Positions 6,400 through 7,023 of a DNA stretch of 7,023 nucleotides are shown piece by piece (the first letter of the stretch is position 1; every line of letters starts with the position of its first letter). This DNA comes from CAZKEW01 sp964558915. GTDB lineage: Bacteria > Acidobacteriota > Aminicenantia > Aminicenantales > UBA8522. The notes below the pieces were generated by a model. That model was not told where the DNA came from and searched no databases. It saw only the letters and a list, made by a program, of their open reading frames with translations. A program made the translations under genes and the position numbers. The stretch lies in the NCBI GenBank assembly GCA_964558915.1, contig CAZLFV010000127.1, forward strand, positions 1 through 7,023. Direction: 5' to 3'.

Positions 6400-6990
6400 T
6401 TAATGTGCCTGTTTTTTGATTTCCTGGAGTAGAAATTCTGTGAGACGATCGAGATAAATCTCGCCTTTGTCCGCGGATGCCTTCCGTGGATCACCCAGGA
6501 CCCCGTTTTTGGTGAGGGCAGGCATACCCTGGTCACGTATGATTTTCATCTCTTTTTCGCCTGTTTCGCCAACATAGCCGGGGGCAAACCTGTCCTTGAC
6601 GACCAAACTTCCTTCCAGGGCCATCATGATAGACGTCTCACTTTCTCCAGCATGTGATCCAGATTCATTCACCTTAATCCCGAATTCGGCAGATGCCCTA
6701 TTTAAGCAATCACCGAGCTTCGCTGCATTTGTAACTCCGATGATTTCGATTTCCTGATGAGCGATCTGCGCTTCCTTAAGGGTCGCTTGGACAGTCGGGA
6801 AATTCCCGCCATGCAGCGGTATGAAGACAAGCCTCTTAAAACCGCTACTCATTAAGCTGTCTATATAATCAAGAATAAAACAGCGGAATAGAAGAGGACG
6901 CTCTCCCGGTGCGTCTCGTGGAGAATAAATGGTTCGGAAATCGCGGCAAGAGGCTCTCAGAGCTGTTAGCAGCCGACAAAAGTGTGACAT
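6400..6990 (-). CDS. Creatininase-family amidohydrolase, N-terminally truncated (probable pseudogene)
   Basis: The open frame from an ATG at 6990 encodes 196 residues, but only about residues 38-196 (from roughly 6880 downwards) look like the family. The recognisable parts are ILDYIDSLMSSGFKRLVFIP, HGGN (60-63), SHAGESETS (112-120), then GVLGDPRKASADKGE and a C-terminal helix. Creatininase-type enzymes are metal-dependent amidohydrolases of about 240-260 residues acting on creatinine-like cyclic amides or formamide intermediates. Their N-terminal metal site (Glu and His of a STEQHGPHLP-type motif and the following Asp) is missing here. The first 37 residues (MSHFCRLLTA...) are instead the antisense of an acylase-like fragment encoded on the plus strand. 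The real start was therefore lost at a breakpoint near 6875-6900, and activity is unlikely. The lipocalin-like gene follows after 63 nt on the same strand. Confidence 0.78.
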   Translation of the reverse strand: MSHFCRLLTALRASCRDFRTIYSPRDAPGERPLLFRCFILDYIDSLMSSGFKRLVFIPLHGGNFPTVQATLKEAQIAHQEIEIIGVTNAAKLGDCLNRASAEFGIKVNESGSHAGESETSIMMALEGSLVVKDRFAPGYVGETGEKEMKIIRDQGMPALTKNGVLGDPRKASADKGEIYLDRLTEFLLQEIKKQAH

Positions 6991-7023
6991 TCGAAGAAAT
7001 GCTTGCCTTTGCCACGGATACCT
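6879..7023 (+). pseudogene. Fragment resembling penicillin acylase (S45 family), 5' missing, runs off the window
   Basis: Plus-strand frame opening after a TAA at 6876-6878 and continuing through the window end gives 48 codons. They include ENKWFGNRGKRLSELLAADK followed by SVTFEEMLAFATDT. The pattern NRxxRxxELLxxDxSxTxEEMxxxxxDT resembles a segment of the beta chain of Ntn-hydrolase penicillin/acyl-homoserine-lactone acylases, which are exported enzymes cleaving amide side chains. No start codon or ribosome site fits the beginning, and several hundred upstream residues of such an acylase, including the signal peptide and the catalytic N-terminal Ser of the beta chain, would be missing. The fragment abuts the truncated creatininase head-to-head. 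Identification is from memory of the family pattern over a short stretch, so it is moderate at best. Confidence 0.48.

Overview
The window looks like bacterial chromosomal DNA of intermediate GC content. It probably comes from a free-living, protein- and peptide-degrading bacterium of the Acidobacteriota/Aminicenantota kind. That placement is an inference from gene style: large M14 zinc carboxypeptidases, secreted multi-domain VOC proteins, an acylase, a lipocalin-like protein and a VapBC pair. No marker gene confirms it. No rRNA, tRNA, CRISPR array, integrase, transposase or insertion sequence was seen.

Layout. (1) 1-1793 (+): M14-family zinc carboxypeptidase, cut at its 5' end by the window edge. 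Its own C-terminal part has been replaced by about 40 unrelated residues. (2) 1749-3733 (+): a good sigma70-type promoter lies inside that aberrant tail. It is followed by a possible 41-codon basic leader ORF and a secreted 596-residue protein built of four tandem VOC/glyoxalase folds. (3) 3823-4050 (-): C-terminal half of a decayed COG1569-type PIN toxin, not previously bounded by a start codon. (4) 4066-4702 (+): an apparently intact vapBC module, with a near-consensus promoter, a perfect 21-bp palindromic operator between its -35 and -10 boxes, an RHH antitoxin and a PIN toxin overlapping it by 14 nt. (5) 4905-5750 (+): a membrane-anchored protein of unknown function with a GTG start. (6) 5800-6336 (-): exported lipocalin-like protein. 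(7) 6400-6990 (-): creatininase-family amidohydrolase that has lost its N-terminal third. (8) 6879-7023 (+): head-to-head with it, a fragment resembling penicillin acylase, also without its 5' part.

How it fits together. Only vapBC is a clear functional unit: the antitoxin should repress its own promoter through the palindrome and neutralise the RNase toxin. The creatininase remnant and the lipocalin-like gene share strand and a 63-nt gap, so they may once have been co-transcribed. The strongest theme is gene truncation. Four genes (M14 peptidase, PIN toxin, creatininase, acylase) are broken within 7 kb at three junctions, which points to a rearrangement-prone or eroding region, or for the last junction possibly a chimeric assembly. 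I did not find convincing evidence of a wholly new biological system. The best leads are the paired truncation near 6875-6900, the toxin remnant beside the intact TA locus, and the four-fold VOC protein.
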